The notes under the pieces are model-generated. The model was not told the DNA's origin and did not search any database. It worked only from the letters and a program-made list of their open reading frames with translations. A stretch of 64,000 bases of DNA, from positions 1-64,000 of the forward strand of contig NZ_PYGE01000019.1 in NCBI RefSeq assembly GCF_003014555.1, read 5' to 3'. The position numbers and the translations under genes are program-made. Source of the DNA: Haloactinopolyspora alba. Its GTDB lineage: Bacteria; Actinomycetota; Actinomycetes; Jiangellales; Jiangellaceae. Below are positions 8,482 to 18,273 of this stretch, one piece after another; position 1 is the first letter of the stretch; every line of letters begins with the position of its first letter.

Positions 8482-9684
8482 GTGGACGAGGACGACACCG
8501 CGCGGACGGGCGACGACGCCGAGCGCACGGGGGCGGACGGGCCGCTGGCGGGTTACCTCGTGGTCGACCTCAGCCGTGCGCTGGCCGGGCCGCACGCGGG
8601 CATGATGCTCGCCGACCTGGGCGCGCGAGTGATCAAAGTCGAGGCACCCGGGCGCGGCGACGAGTCGCGCGGGTGGGGGCCGCCGTTCGTCGGACCGGAC
8701 GACCAGCCGGTGTCGACGTACTTCATGTCCTGCAACCGGAACAAGGAGTCCGTGACCGCCGACCTGAAGTCCGACGACGGACGTGAGCTGCTCACCCGGC
8801 TCGTCGCCCGCGCCGACGTTCTGATCGAGAACTTCCGGACCGGTGTGCTCGACCGGCTCGGGTTCGATGTCGAGCGGCTGCACGAGATCAATCCCGGGCT
8901 GGTGGTGCTGTCCATCACCGGGTTCGGGCACGACGGCCCCGAGGCCGGCCGCGCGGGCTACGACCAGATCGGGCAGGGCGAGGCCGGGCTGATGAGCGTC
9001 ACCGGCGAGCCCGGCTCGCCGAGCAAGGTCGGCGTGCCGATCGCGGACCTGCTGGCCGGTATGTACGGCGCGTCCGGCCTGCTCGCTGCGTTGCTGGAGC
9101 GGGAGCGTACCGGCCGGGGACGCGTCGTGCGCACGTCGCTGCTGGCGTCGGTGGTGGGCGTGCACGCGTTCCAGGGAACCCGTTGGACGGTCGCCGGCGA
9201 GGTTCCGGAGCCCACCGGCAACCACCACGCGGCCATCGCTCCCTACGGCCTGTTCCACACCGGTGACGGCGCGCTGCAGGTGGCGGTCGGTAGTGAGGCA
9301 CAGTGGCGCGCGTTCGCCGATGTCGTCGGCATCGATCCGGACGATCCGCGGTTCGCGACCAACGCCGACCGGGTCGGGCACCGGGACGAGCTGATCGCGG
9401 AGATCGAGGCGGCCATGGCCGACGCCCCGGCGCATCGGTGGCTGGCCCGCATCGACGCGGCCGGTATCGCCTGCGGCAAGGTGCGCACCATCGACGAGGT
9501 CTACGAGTGGGATCAGACCCGGTCGCAGGGGCTGCTGGTCGACGTGGAGCATCCGCTTCTCGGGCAGGTGCAGCTGCCCGGACCACCGGTGCGTTTCGAC
9601 GGCGGCGACGGACGGCGGCACAGCGCGCCGCCGGTGCTCGGTCAGCACGACGCGTCCGTGCGGGCGTGGCTCGACGAGCCATGA
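8482..9684 (+). CDS. CaiB/BaiF (class III) CoA-transferase
   Basis: The 400-residue protein has the family N-terminus VVDLSRALAGPHAGMMLADLG, GARVIKVEAPGRGD, and CNRNKESVTADLKS. The catalytic aspartate is expected at D189 in GVPIADLLAGMYG. Class III enzymes move CoA between carboxylic acids through an aspartyl-CoA thioester. The start is GTG at 8482, preceded by a GGAGGTGG ribosome site. Overlap by 4 bp with the carboxyltransferase gene suggests the acyl-CoA made here is that enzyme's substrate; malonyl-CoA or a ureido-malonyl-CoA would fit the neighbouring ring-opening amidohydrolase (inference). Confidence 0.9.
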   Translation: MDEDDTARTGDDAERTGADGPLAGYLVVDLSRALAGPHAGMMLADLGARVIKVEAPGRGDESRGWGPPFVGPDDQPVSTYFMSCNRNKESVTADLKSDDGRELLTRLVARADVLIENFRTGVLDRLGFDVERLHEINPGLVVLSITGFGHDGPEAGRAGYDQIGQGEAGLMSVTGEPGSPSKVGVPIADLLAGMYGASGLLAALLERERTGRGRVVRTSLLASVVGVHAFQGTRWTVAGEVPEPTGNHHAAIAPYGLFHTGDGALQVAVGSEAQWRAFADVVGIDPDDPRFATNADRVGHRDELIAEIEAAMADAPAHRWLARIDAAGIACGKVRTIDEVYEWDQTRSQGLLVDVEHPLLGQVQLPGPPVRFDGGDGRRHSAPPVLGQHDASVRAWLDEP

Positions 9685-11177
9685 CCACCCGCCGCGGCGC
9701 ACTCGCCCTGCTCGAGCTGGTTCTCGACGACGGGTCGCTGCTGCGCTGGGACGGCGACCCGGTCGATGTCGCGGCGAGTGGGTCCTACGCCGACGAGTTG
9801 GACGCGGCCCGCGCCCGTAGCGGGGTGGACGAGGCGGTGATCACCGGCGCCGGGAGGCTGAATGGCAGGCGGGTGGCCGTCGCCGCCGGTGAGTTCGGTT
9901 TCCTCGCCGGCTCCGTCGGCGTGGCCGCGGCCGAACGGCTGACGGCGGGCATCGAGCGCGCCACGGCCGAGCGGCTGCCGTTGCTCACCGCGGCGGTGTC
10001 GGGTGGCACCCGGATGCAGGAGGGCACGCTCGCGTTCGTGCAGATGGTGAAGATCACCGACGCGATCGCCGCCCACAAGGCGGCCGGGCTGCCGTTCCTG
10101 GTCTACCTGCGGCACCCGACGACCGGTGGCGTGTTCGCGTCCTGGGGGTCACTCGGGCACGTGACGGTCGGTGAGCCCGGTGCGATGATCGGCTTTCTCG
10201 GCCCGCGCGTGTACGAGGCGCTGTACGGTCACCCGTTCCCGCCGGGTGTCCAGGTCGCGGAGAACCTGTATGCCCGCGGCCTGCTGGACGCGGTGCTGCC
10301 GGCCGAGCAGCTGGCCGAGATCGCCGATCGGGCGCTCGCGGTGCTGACCGCGCCCCGAACAGGGCTGCCGCACAGCCGCGAGCTGCCCAAGGAGGCACTG
10401 GCCGACGTGCCGGCGTGGGAGTCGATCACCCGGTCGCGCCGGTCCGAACGTCCGGGTGTGCGCCGGCTGCTGCGGGTCGCCGCGACCGACGTGGTGACGT
10501 TGAACGGCACCGGACAGGGCGAGGCGGACCCGGGGCTGCTGCTGGCGCTGGCCCGGTTCGGCGATGCGCCGTGCGTCGTGCTGGGCCAGGACCGCCGGAC
10601 GCAGGCGCTTGCGGGGCCGATGGGACCCGGTGCGTTGCGCGAGGCGCGCCGCGGCATGCGACTGGCCGCCGAGCTGGGCCTGCCGCTGGTGACGGTGATC
10701 GACACCCCTGGCGCCGCGCTGTCCACCGCGGCGGAGGAGGGCGGCGTCGCCGGCGAGATCGCCCGCTGCCTGTCGGAGCTGGTGACCCTGGACGCGCCGA
10801 CGCTGTGCCTGCTGCTGGGGGAGGGAACCGGCGGCGGCGCGCTGGCGCTGATGCCGGCCGACCGGGTGGTGTGCGCCCAGCACGCCTGGCTGTCGCCGCT
10901 GCCACCGGAGGGCGCGAGCGCGATCGTGCACCACGACACCGGCCACGCCGCCGAGATGGCCGCCGCTCAGCGTGTGCGGTCGCTGGACCTGCTGCGCGAC
11001 GGCATCGTCGACCGGATCGTCGCCGAACACGACGACGCCGCGGACGAGCCGGAGGACTTCTGCCGCCGCGCCGGGCACGTGCTGCGCTACGAGCTGGTCC
11101 GGCTGCTGGACGAGCCGGCCGCGGACCGCCGGAACGACCGCCACGAGCGCTACCGAAGACTCGGCAGCCCGGCGTGA
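9681..11177 (+). CDS. Fused AccD/AccA-like acyl-CoA carboxyltransferase or decarboxylase
   Basis: The 498-residue protein joins two crotonase-fold halves. The N-terminal half is AccD/MdcD-like (SGGTRMQEGTLAFVQMVK near 110, PTTGGVFASWGSLG near 150, GEPGAMIGFLGPRV near 165). The C-terminal half is AccA/MdcE-like (VIDTPGAALSTAAEEGG, then LLGEGTGGGALALMPADRVV). The AccD zinc ribbon is missing, and no biotin carboxylase or biotin carrier gene is in the window. The biotin-independent malonate decarboxylase MdcD/MdcE pair is therefore a plausible functional analogue. Coupled by ATGA to the CoA-transferase, it may decarboxylate the CoA ester that enzyme makes. Transcarboxylation cannot be excluded. 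Confidence 0.8.
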   Translation: MTTRRGALALLELVLDDGSLLRWDGDPVDVAASGSYADELDAARARSGVDEAVITGAGRLNGRRVAVAAGEFGFLAGSVGVAAAERLTAGIERATAERLPLLTAAVSGGTRMQEGTLAFVQMVKITDAIAAHKAAGLPFLVYLRHPTTGGVFASWGSLGHVTVGEPGAMIGFLGPRVYEALYGHPFPPGVQVAENLYARGLLDAVLPAEQLAEIADRALAVLTAPRTGLPHSRELPKEALADVPAWESITRSRRSERPGVRRLLRVAATDVVTLNGTGQGEADPGLLLALARFGDAPCVVLGQDRRTQALAGPMGPGALREARRGMRLAAELGLPLVTVIDTPGAALSTAAEEGGVAGEIARCLSELVTLDAPTLCLLLGEGTGGGALALMPADRVVCAQHAWLSPLPPEGASAIVHHDTGHAAEMAAAQRVRSLDLLRDGIVDRIVAEHDDAADEPEDFCRRAGHVLRYELVRLLDEPAADRRNDRHERYRRLGSPA

Positions 11178-11333
11178 GCACCACGGAGTCCTCGTGGACT
11201 GACGCGGATATCGTCGCGGCGTTGGTGTGATGTCGCCGACGCGCCGGGCGCCGTTTGGGCGAAGCTGACCATCGTGCGCGCGGTGCCGCGCTCCGTAGGC
11301 TCGGCGGATCAGAGCAAGGAGGGCCGCGTCCGG

Positions 11334-12281
11334 GTGAAAGTGCTGATCGCGCTGGGCGGTAACGCCATGACCGCGCCCGACGGTTCGGCCCGGCCGGGTG
11401 ACCAGGTCGCCGCCGTGACGGCGGCCGTCGAGCCGGTCGCGGAGCTGGTGGCCGAAGGGTTCGACGTCGTCCTGACCCACGGCAACGGACCGCAGGTGGG
11501 CAACCTGCTGGTGAAGAACGAGCTGGCCGCGTCCGTCGTGCCGCCGGTGCCGCTGGACTGGTGCGGCGCGCAGACCCAGGGGACCATCGGCTACATCATC
11601 GTGAACGCTCTCGAGCGTGCGCTGGCCGCGCGGGGCTCGCGCCGGCGGGTGGCCGCGGTGGTGAGCCGGACACGGGTCGCCGCGGACGACCCGCGGCTGT
11701 CCGCGCCCTCCAAGCCCATCGGCCGGTACCTGCCGTTGGAGGAGGCCCGGGTGATGATCGAGCACGGCCAGGTGTGGGAGGACCGTGGCGAGCGCGGGTG
11801 GCGCCGGGTGGTCGCGAGCCCGGAACCACTCGAGGCGCTGGACGCGGCTGCGGTGTCCGGGCTGACGGCGGCGGGCTTCGTCGTCGTGGCCAGCGGTGGC
11901 GGCGGCATCCCGGTGGTGCGCCAGGACGACGGCACGCTGCGAGGGGTCGAGGCCGTCGTCGACAAGGACCTCGCCGCCGCGCTGCTGGGACGGACGCTCG
12001 GTGTGGACGTGCTGGTCATCGCCACCGACGTGGACGCGGCGATGGTCGGGTTCGGCACCGGGAACGCCCGCCCGCTCGGTCGGGTCGACGTGGGGACGCT
12101 GCGCGAGTACGCCGCCGAGGGCTACTTCGCCGGCGGCAGCATGGGCCCGAAGGTGGAGGCAGCGTGCCGGTTCGTCGAGGGCGGCGGACAGCGCGCGTCC
12201 ATCACCTCGCTGGCCAACATCGGCGCGGCCGTCCGCGAAGGGGCCGGCACGACGGTCGTCGCGGCGGCCGGGAACAACTGA
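11334..12281 (+). CDS. arcC: Carbamate kinase
   Basis: The 315-residue protein shows amino-acid-kinase motifs of carbamate kinase: [12 protein letters not shown] at the N-terminus, [17 protein letters not shown] near residue 45, [15 protein letters not shown] near 75, [12 protein letters not shown] near 180, and [13 protein letters not shown] near 265. It makes ATP, ammonia and CO2 from carbamoyl phosphate and ADP in catabolic settings. The GTG at 11334 is chosen because AAGGAGGG lies 10 nt upstream. There is no arginine deiminase nearby; the gene sits between the carboxyltransferase and ring-opening amidohydrolase, so the carbamoyl phosphate probably comes from ureide breakdown (inference). 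The 156-bp gap before it has no gene. Confidence 0.93.
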   Translation: MKVLIALGGNAMTAPDGSARPGDQVAAVTAAVEPVAELVAEGFDVVLTHGNGPQVGNLLVKNELAASVVPPVPLDWCGAQTQGTIGYIIVNALERALAARGSRRRVAAVVSRTRVAADDPRLSAPSKPIGRYLPLEEARVMIEHGQVWEDRGERGWRRVVASPEPLEALDAAAVSGLTAAGFVVVASGGGGIPVVRQDDGTLRGVEAVVDKDLAAALLGRTLGVDVLVIATDVDAAMVGFGTGNARPLGRVDVGTLREYAAEGYFAGGSMGPKVEAACRFVEGGGQRASITSLANIGAAVREGAGTTVVAAAGNN

Positions 12282-12309
12282 CGAGCACGAACACGAGAGG
12301 TGGCTGACC

Positions 12310-13416
12310 ATGGCCGAGCCGATCGACGTCCACAAGGTGGCGATCAAGCACGTCAGCGACGCGTCCGGGCTGAGCGAGCTGATCGACTCCGGCGCGGTCG
12401 AGGCCGACCGGGTGATCGCCGTCGTCGGCAAGACCGAGGGCAACGGCGGCGTCAACGACTACACCCGGATCATCGCCGACCGTGCGTTCCGTGAGGTGCT
12501 CGTCGGCCGGGGCACCCGCACCGACGACGAGGTGAAGCAGATCCCGATCGTGTGGTCCGGCGGCACGGACGGCGTGCTCAGCCCGCACGCGACGATCTTC
12601 GCGACGGTCCCGCCCGAGCAGGCGGTGCGCACCGACGAGCCGCGGCTGACCGTCGGGTTCGCGATGAGCGAGACGCTCCTGCCGGAGGAGATCGGGCGTC
12701 GCGGCATGATCGACAAGGTCGCCGCCGCCGTGCGGGTCGGCATGGAGCGCGCCGGCATCGACGACCCGGCCGACGTGCACTACGTGCAGACCAAGACACC
12801 GCTGTTGACCATCCACACCATCCGCGACGCCAAGGCGCGCGGGGCGAGCGTGTGGACCGAGAACACGCACGAGTCCATGGACCTGTCGAACGGGACCACC
12901 GGGCTGGGCGTCGCCGTCGCGCTCGGCGAGATCGAGCCGCCCGACGACGCCGCGGTCATGCACGACCGCGACCTGTACTCCGCCGTCGCCTCCTGCTCGT
13001 CCGGGGTCGAGCTCGATCAGGCGCAGGTCGTGGTGGTCGGCAACGCGCGCGGTGTCGGCGGGCGGTTCCGCATCGGGCACGCGGTGATGCGCGACGCGCT
13101 GGACACGGACGGCATCTGGGCGGCGATCCGGGACGCCGGGCTCGACCTGCCCGACCGCCCGCACCCTGGTGACCTCGACGGACGCCTGGTCAACGTGTTC
13201 CTGAAATGCGAAGCCAGCCAGGACGGCACGGTCCGCGGCCGCCGCAACGCGATGCTCGACGACTCCGACGTGCACTGGCATCGCCAGATCAAGGCGTGCG
13301 TGGGCGGGGTGACCGCGTCGGTGACCGGCGACCCGGCGGCGTTCGTGTCGGTGTCGGCCGCGCACCAGGGCCCCGACGGTGGGGGCCCGGTGGCGGCCGT
13401 CGTCGACCTCGGCTGA
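12310..13416 (+). CDS. Ring-opening amidohydrolase (cyanuric acid hydrolase/barbiturase family)
   Basis: The 368-residue protein fits the AtzD/Bar family of about 360-380 residues, made of three similar domains with one Ser-Lys dyad each. Candidate dyads are K41 ([13 protein letters not shown]) with S83 ([12 protein letters not shown]), K162 (VQTKTPLL) with S230/S231 ([10 protein letters not shown]), and K299 ([10 protein letters not shown]) with S347/S349 ([10 protein letters not shown]). These enzymes hydrolyse cyanuric acid to carboxybiuret or barbiturate to ureidomalonate. The neighbouring CoA-transferase and malonate-decarboxylase-like gene favour barbiturate or a related 1,3-diazine over cyanurate. 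It starts 28 bp after carbamate kinase with a GAGAGGTGG ribosome site. Confidence 0.93.
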   Translation: MAEPIDVHKVAIKHVSDASGLSELIDSGAVEADRVIAVVGKTEGNGGVNDYTRIIADRAFREVLVGRGTRTDDEVKQIPIVWSGGTDGVLSPHATIFATVPPEQAVRTDEPRLTVGFAMSETLLPEEIGRRGMIDKVAAAVRVGMERAGIDDPADVHYVQTKTPLLTIHTIRDAKARGASVWTENTHESMDLSNGTTGLGVAVALGEIEPPDDAAVMHDRDLYSAVASCSSGVELDQAQVVVVGNARGVGGRFRIGHAVMRDALDTDGIWAAIRDAGLDLPDRPHPGDLDGRLVNVFLKCEASQDGTVRGRRNAMLDDSDVHWHRQIKACVGGVTASVTGDPAAFVSVSAAHQGPDGGGPVAAVVDLG

Positions 13417-13429
13417 CCCTCGGCCGACC

Positions 13430-14587
13430 TCAGCTACCGGTCACGCGCTGGAACGGCGTGGGGGTGGCGCCGGTCCAGCGGTAGAGCTCGGCGTAGGCGT
13501 TCTCCTTCTCGACACCGTCCTCGACGACGTCCTCGCCGCGCACGGCGTAGTAGTAGCCGTTGCCCAGGGACACCAGGCCGTACTGGCCGTGGAAGTCCCA
13601 GCCGAAGGTGCCGGTGGCCGGGTCGTAGCGCCCGTCGGGCGCCAGCGAGAGGAGCTCGCCGGTCTCCGGTTCCGGCTGCCCGGCGACGATGCCGGTGACC
13701 GGGTCGGTCGCGGCGTCCACCATGAAGAAGGAGTAGTTCGGGAACTGCTCCTTCTTCCCCTCGTAGACGGCCATCATCCACCGCTCGGTGTGCGGGTCGT
13801 ACTCCAGGTTCTGCACGCCGTACGTGGTGTTGCCGGTGCGCAGGAAGTACTTGCCGTCGACGGCGGCGGGGCCGCTGGTGTGCGGGTCCTGCTGGCTCAG
13901 CGGCCGCTCGTACCTGCGCCAGCGGCTGACGTCGTACTCCAGCACGACCTGGTGGTCGTTGTCGACGCGGTCGGTGTTGGAGTACACGCCGTAGGCCACC
14001 ATGAGCTTCTGCTTGCCGTGCGTCGAACCGAACGACGGGCCGAACGCGACGCCGTCGATACCGCTGCACCCGTACCGGTGGTCCGGGGTGTCGGCAACGT
14101 CACCGTCGAAGACGCCGTCGCCGTTCATGTCGGCGGTGAAGTCCTCGACCACCTCCGGCAGGTAAACGGTGGTCATGACGCCGTCGCTCTCGGCGTCCAT
14201 GCCCACGCGGTCGATCTCGTCGACGTCGAAGATGGCGATGTAGAACGCCTCGGCGTCCTTGTACTCCAGCGACCCGTAGACGCGGCCGTCCTTGACGTTG
14301 AGGGTGAGGTCGCCGAGATGGCCGGTCAGGCCCTCGACGGTGCCGAGGACGTTGCCGTGAAGGTCGGTCTTGACGAGCATCTGGGTGAACGAGAAGTACA
14401 TGTGGCCGTTCTTCTCGTCGACGGCGACGCCTTGGACGTGGCTCGTGGGCCAGGCTCCGCCGTACACCGAGGTCGGCATCTCAGGTATCTCGGCCATGTC
14501 CGGCATGCGGCCTGCGTGCGCGGCCGGTGCCGCGAGCCCCGCGAGTGCGACGAGCGCGGCCAGGGTCGCGCCGAAGAGCGTGCGCAT
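13430..14587 (-). CDS. Secreted protein of unknown function, probable beta-propeller
   Basis: The 385-residue protein has a clear Sec signal peptide (MRTLFGATLAALVALAGLAA, cleavage after AHA near residue 25). The mature part shows repeated strand patterns ending in Asp/Gly turns, including GVAVDEKNGHMYFSF, LTLNVKDGRVYGSLEY and IDGVAFGPSFGSTHGK, suggestive of a propeller. A calcium-loop-like sequence, DMNGDGVFDGD, is near 153. I do not recognise a named family. GAGGAG precedes the ATG at 14587. It converges on the ring-opening amidohydrolase gene, 13 bp away, and is divergent from fmt. Confidence 0.75.
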   Translation of the reverse strand: MRTLFGATLAALVALAGLAAPAAHAGRMPDMAEIPEMPTSVYGGAWPTSHVQGVAVDEKNGHMYFSFTQMLVKTDLHGNVLGTVEGLTGHLGDLTLNVKDGRVYGSLEYKDAEAFYIAIFDVDEIDRVGMDAESDGVMTTVYLPEVVEDFTADMNGDGVFDGDVADTPDHRYGCSGIDGVAFGPSFGSTHGKQKLMVAYGVYSNTDRVDNDHQVVLEYDVSRWRRYERPLSQQDPHTSGPAAVDGKYFLRTGNTTYGVQNLEYDPHTERWMMAVYEGKKEQFPNYSFFMVDAATDPVTGIVAGQPEPETGELLSLAPDGRYDPATGTFGWDFHGQYGLVSLGNGYYYAVRGEDVVEDGVEKENAYAELYRWTGATPTPFQRVTGS

Positions 14588-14745
14588 GAGTCCTCCTCAT
14601 GATCGTCGGAACGGCGCACGATACGTGCCGACTGTGAGCCGCGGGGACATCGCAGCCGACCGGACGGTGACCGAACAGCGACGAATGTCGGACTTCGCCG
14701 CGCCGACGAGCGGAACCGTCGAACGCCGGCGGACGTCCCGGCGGA

Positions 14746-14758
14746 TAGGGTCGCGTCC
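14746..14758 (+). promoter_or_regulatory. Leaderless -10 box of fmt
   Basis: TAGGGT at 14746-14751 is followed by 7 nt and then the fmt ATG, the spacing that starts transcription at or next to the A of ATG. No Shine-Dalgarno sequence is present. No obvious -35 is seen. Confidence 0.55.
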
Positions 14759-15688
14759 ATGCGGGTTCTGTTCGCGGGCACGCCCGAGGTGGCGGTGCCG
14801 TCGCTCGAAGCGCTGCTGGCTTCCCATCACGAGGTCGTGGCGGTGCTGACCAGGCCGGACGCCCCGGCAGGGCGGGGGCGGTCGGTCACGCCGAGTCCGG
14901 TCGCGCGCACCGCCGCGGACGCCGGCGTCGAGGTGCTCCGGCCGAAACGGCCCGGCGACGCGGAGTTCCTGACCCGGCTGTCGGAGATCGCTCCCGACTG
15001 CGTGCCCGTGGTCGCCTACGGCGGGCTCGTCCCGCCGGGCGCGTTGGAGATCCCGCGGCACGGCTGGGTCAACCTGCACTTCTCACTGCTTCCCGCGTGG
15101 CGCGGCGCGGCACCCGTACAGCACGCCGTGCTGGCAGGCGACGACGTGACCGGCGCGTGCACGTTCCAGCTCGAGGAGGGACTGGACACCGGCCCGATCT
15201 ACGGCACGGTCACCGAATCGATCCGGCCCGGCGACACCAGTGGTGACCTGCTGCATCGCCTCGCCGCGTCCGGGTCCGAGCTACTGCTGCGCACGGTCGA
15301 CGGCATCGAGGACGGCTCGCTGGTCCCGCAGCCGCAGAGCCCCGACGGCGTCTCGCTCGCGCCGAAGCTCGAGGTCGACGACGCCCGGATCGACTGGAGC
15401 GCCCCGGCGCTGCGGATCGACCGGTTGATCCGTGCGTGCACGCCGGCGCCCGGCGCCTGGACCACGTTCCGCGACGAACGGATCAAGCTGCGCCCCGTCA
15501 CGCTCGAACGCGGCCGCAACGGGCCGGCGCCGGGCGAGCTGGTCGTCGAGAAGTCCGGCGTCCGGGCGGGTACCGGCAGACACGCCGTCGTTCTCGGTGA
15601 GGTGCAGCCGCAGGGCAAACGGCCGATGCCGGCGGTGGACTGGGCGCGTGGGGTCCGGCCCGAGGCGGGGGAGCGGTTCGGATCGTGA
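14759..15688 (+). CDS. fmt: Methionyl-tRNA formyltransferase
   Basis: The 309-residue length is normal. [18 protein letters not shown] begins the Rossmann-like formyl-folate domain. The catalytic block [17 protein letters not shown] (Asn105, His107, and the SLLP loop) and Asp143 in EGLDTGPIY are intact, and the C-terminal OB-like domain ends AVDWARG. It formylates Met-tRNAi with 10-formyl-THF for translation initiation. A leaderless promoter is likely (TAGGGT 7 nt before ATG). It overlaps rsmB by 4 bp, the usual actinobacterial pair. Confidence 0.96.
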   Translation: MRVLFAGTPEVAVPSLEALLASHHEVVAVLTRPDAPAGRGRSVTPSPVARTAADAGVEVLRPKRPGDAEFLTRLSEIAPDCVPVVAYGGLVPPGALEIPRHGWVNLHFSLLPAWRGAAPVQHAVLAGDDVTGACTFQLEEGLDTGPIYGTVTESIRPGDTSGDLLHRLAASGSELLLRTVDGIEDGSLVPQPQSPDGVSLAPKLEVDDARIDWSAPALRIDRLIRACTPAPGAWTTFRDERIKLRPVTLERGRNGPAPGELVVEKSGVRAGTGRHAVVLGEVQPQGKRPMPAVDWARGVRPEAGERFGS

Positions 15689-17058
15689 GTGGCACCCGCA
15701 CCCGGCGCGCCCCCGACCCGGCGCGCCAGGCAGCGTTCGACGTCCTGCGCGCCGTCTCGGACGAGGACGCGTACGCGAATCTCGTGCTGCCGGCGCTACT
15801 ACGGGAACGGCGGCTGGACGCCCGCGACGCGGCCCTGGCCACCGAGCTCGCCTACGGGGCGCTGCGCGGACAGGGAACCTACGATGCGGTGCTCGGCGCA
15901 TGCTCGACCCGGCCCGTCGACGAGCTGGACGCGCCCGTGCTGGATGCGCTGCGGCTGGGCGCTCACCAGCTGCTCGGCATGCGGGTGCCGTCGCACGCGG
16001 CAGTGTCGACGACGGTGGACCTGGTGCGCTCACGTGTCAACGACGGCGCGGCGCGGCTGGCCAATGCCGTGCTGCGCAAGGTCGGCGGGGACGATCTGGA
16101 CGGCTGGACGGACCGGCTGGCACCGTCCGCCGAGACCGACATGACGGGCCGGCTGGCCTTCCGGCACGCCCATCCGGAATGGATCGTCCGTGCCTTCGTC
16201 GACGCATCCGGGGGAGACGTCGCGGCGGCCGAGGCCTGTCTCGTGGCCGACAACGAACCAGCGGAGGTCAATGTGGTGGCACGGCCCGGCCGCGCCAATG
16301 TGGAGGAACTGACGACCGCGGGCGCACGACCGGCGCGGTGGTCGCCGTACGGAGCGGTCGTCGACGCGGGAGATCCGGCGCGGATCCCGGCGGTGCGTGA
16401 CGGCCGCGCCGCGGTGCAGGACGAGGGCAGTCAGCTGGTGACGCTGGCACTCGCCGATGTGCCGGTGGACGCGCCGGACGAGCGATGGCTCGACATGTGC
16501 GCCGGCCCCGGCGGCAAGGCCGCGTTGCTGGCCGGGCTCGCGTCCGGGCGCGGTGCGCGGCTGCTGGCGGTGGAGAAGCACGAGCACCGGGCGCGCCTGG
16601 TGGAGCAGACGTTGCGCGGCGCCGCGGGCGAGTACGAGGTGCTGGTGGCCGACGCCACCGCGCCGCCGTGGCCGGAGGAGGATTTCGACCGGGTCCTGCT
16701 CGACGCTCCGTGCACCGGGCTGGGAGCACTGCGCCGGCGACCCGAAGCCCGATGGCGCCGGGAGCCGTCCGATGTCGGCGAGCTCCGCAAGCTGCAGGTC
16801 GCGCTGTTGCGCTCGGCCGTGTGGTCGGTGCGCCCGGGCGGCGTGGTCGCCTACGTCACCTGCTCGCCGCATCTGGCCGAGACCTCCACGGTGGTGGACG
16901 ACGTCCTCGGTGAGCGTGGCGACGTGGAGCGTGTCGATGCGCGGGCGTACCTGCCGGGCGTCCCCGAGCTGGGCGACGGCCCCGACGTGCAGCTGTGGCC
17001 GCACGTGCACGGGACCGACGCGATGTACCTGGCGCTGCTGCGCCGGACGGAAGGGTGA
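15685..17058 (+). CDS. rsmB: 16S rRNA (cytosine-967-C5) methyltransferase RsmB/Sun
   Basis: The 457-residue protein has an N-terminal NusB-like RNA-binding domain (about 10-150) and a NOL1/NOP2/Sun methyltransferase domain. Motif I is [16 protein letters not shown]; motif IV is [20 protein letters not shown] with the release cysteine in DAPC, and motif VI is [11 protein letters not shown] with the nucleophile cysteine in TCSPH. The GTG start at 15685 overlaps the fmt stop. Confidence 0.94.
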   Translation: MSGTRTRRAPDPARQAAFDVLRAVSDEDAYANLVLPALLRERRLDARDAALATELAYGALRGQGTYDAVLGACSTRPVDELDAPVLDALRLGAHQLLGMRVPSHAAVSTTVDLVRSRVNDGAARLANAVLRKVGGDDLDGWTDRLAPSAETDMTGRLAFRHAHPEWIVRAFVDASGGDVAAAEACLVADNEPAEVNVVARPGRANVEELTTAGARPARWSPYGAVVDAGDPARIPAVRDGRAAVQDEGSQLVTLALADVPVDAPDERWLDMCAGPGGKAALLAGLASGRGARLLAVEKHEHRARLVEQTLRGAAGEYEVLVADATAPPWPEEDFDRVLLDAPCTGLGALRRRPEARWRREPSDVGELRKLQVALLRSAVWSVRPGGVVAYVTCSPHLAETSTVVDDVLGERGDVERVDARAYLPGVPELGDGPDVQLWPHVHGTDAMYLALLRRTEG

Positions 17059-17062
17059 CCGG

Positions 17063-17692
17063 ATGACGATCGAGACGCTCAGCGGCGACGAGCTGCCGGA
17101 CCTGCCCGAGTTCGACGATCCGCCCGAGGACCCGGTGGGGCTGGTGCGGTCGTGGCTGGACGCGGCGGTGCGCCGCGGTGTGCGCGAGCCCCACGCCGCG
17201 GCGCTGGCGACCGCCGACGCGGCCGGGCGGCCGAGCAACCGGACGTTGCTGGTGAAGGAGGTCACCGACCGCGGCCTCACCTTCACCACCGACTCCGGCA
17301 GCGGCAAGGGGGCGGACCTGGCGGTACGCCCGTACGCCGCGACGGTGTTCTACTGGCGTGAGACGTTACAGCAGATCCGGGTGTCGGGGGTGGTGACCCA
17401 GCTGTCCGACGAGGTGTCCGACACGTTGTTCGCCGAACGGCCGGTCGAGGCGCAGGCGACGACGGCCGCCTCGGCGCAGAGCAGACCGCTGGACAGTGAC
17501 GCCGAGCTGCGGGACCGGGCCGAGAAGCTGGCGGCCGCGGGTGATTCGGTGCCGCGACCGGAGACCTGGCGCGGCTATCTGCTCACCGCGGACATGGTCG
17601 AGTTCTGGCAGGGCCGGGCGAGCCGGCTGCATCGGCGGCTGCGCTACGAGCGCGGCGACGAGAGCTGGTCGGCACGCCGGCTACAGCCGTGA
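17063..17692 (+). CDS. pdxH: Pyridoxal 5'-phosphate synthase (PdxH-like PNP/PMP oxidase)
   Basis: The 209-residue protein has the PdxH pattern: RPSNRTLLVKEVTDRGLTF (FMN/PLP contacts), FYWRETLQQIRVSGVV, ESQA-type helix replaced by AASAQSRPL, and the terminal RLRYERGDESWSARRLQP that closes the active site. It oxidises pyridoxine or pyridoxamine phosphate to PLP with FMN; phenazine-pathway paralogues share the fold, so the substrate is probable, not certain. ATG at 17063 is 4 bp after rsmB. Together with the Uma2 gene it interrupts the common rsmB-rpe neighbourhood. Confidence 0.82.
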   Translation: MTIETLSGDELPDLPEFDDPPEDPVGLVRSWLDAAVRRGVREPHAAALATADAAGRPSNRTLLVKEVTDRGLTFTTDSGSGKGADLAVRPYAATVFYWRETLQQIRVSGVVTQLSDEVSDTLFAERPVEAQATTAASAQSRPLDSDAELRDRAEKLAAAGDSVPRPETWRGYLLTADMVEFWQGRASRLHRRLRYERGDESWSARRLQP

Positions 17693-17718
17693 CGTGCGCG
17701 GAATCGGAGTTGGACCGG

Positions 17719-18273
17719 TCAGATGTCGACGAGTTCGGCCGGCACGACCGTCACCGGGTACGGGCTCTCGAGGGTGAGCGCCTCGGCGCCGTCGGCGCGT
17801 CCGGCCACGGTGTAGGCGCCGTCGACCAGTTCGTAGGCGACGATCGACTGTTCGACGGGGTCCACGACCCAGTAGGACCGGACGCCGGAGTCGGCGTACT
17901 TCGAGAACTTCAGCACCCGGTCTTTACGCCGGGTGCTGGGGGACAGGACCTCGACCGCGAGCGGGAGCGGCCGGGTGATGTTCTTCGCGCCGATGTCGGC
18001 TCGAGCGACGACGAGGACGTCCGGCTGCAGCGAGGTGAAGTGGTCGGGCTGCCAATCCAGCGGCGCCATGAACACCTTCAGCTCCTTCGGGCAGACCGAC
18101 CGGAGCAGGACGAACAGCTCGCCGATCGCGGCCTGGTGCACCGGGACGGGTGCCGGGCTCACCAGGAGGATCCCGTCGACCAGCTCGTACTGCAAGCCGT
18201 CGTCGGGTAGGTCTTCGAGGTCGTCGACGGTCCAGTCGTACGACTCACGGGGCATCACCGCCATGGCTGTCAT
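17719..18273 (-). CDS. Uma2-family (DUF820) putative endonuclease
   Basis: The 184-residue protein has the restriction-endonuclease-like core of the Uma2 family: YELVDGILLVSPAP, LQPDVLVVARAD, and LAVEVLSPSTRRKDRVLKFSKYADSGVRSYWVVDP, supplying a D...E-x-x-S/K-type site. The function of this expanded family is not established. GGAGG lies 5 nt before the ATG at 18273, which decides this start over an upstream ATG. It is convergent with the PdxH-like gene and divergent from rpe. Confidence 0.88.
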   Translation of the reverse strand: MTAMAVMPRESYDWTVDDLEDLPDDGLQYELVDGILLVSPAPVPVHQAAIGELFVLLRSVCPKELKVFMAPLDWQPDHFTSLQPDVLVVARADIGAKNITRPLPLAVEVLSPSTRRKDRVLKFSKYADSGVRSYWVVDPVEQSIVAYELVDGAYTVAGRADGAEALTLESPYPVTVVPAELVDI

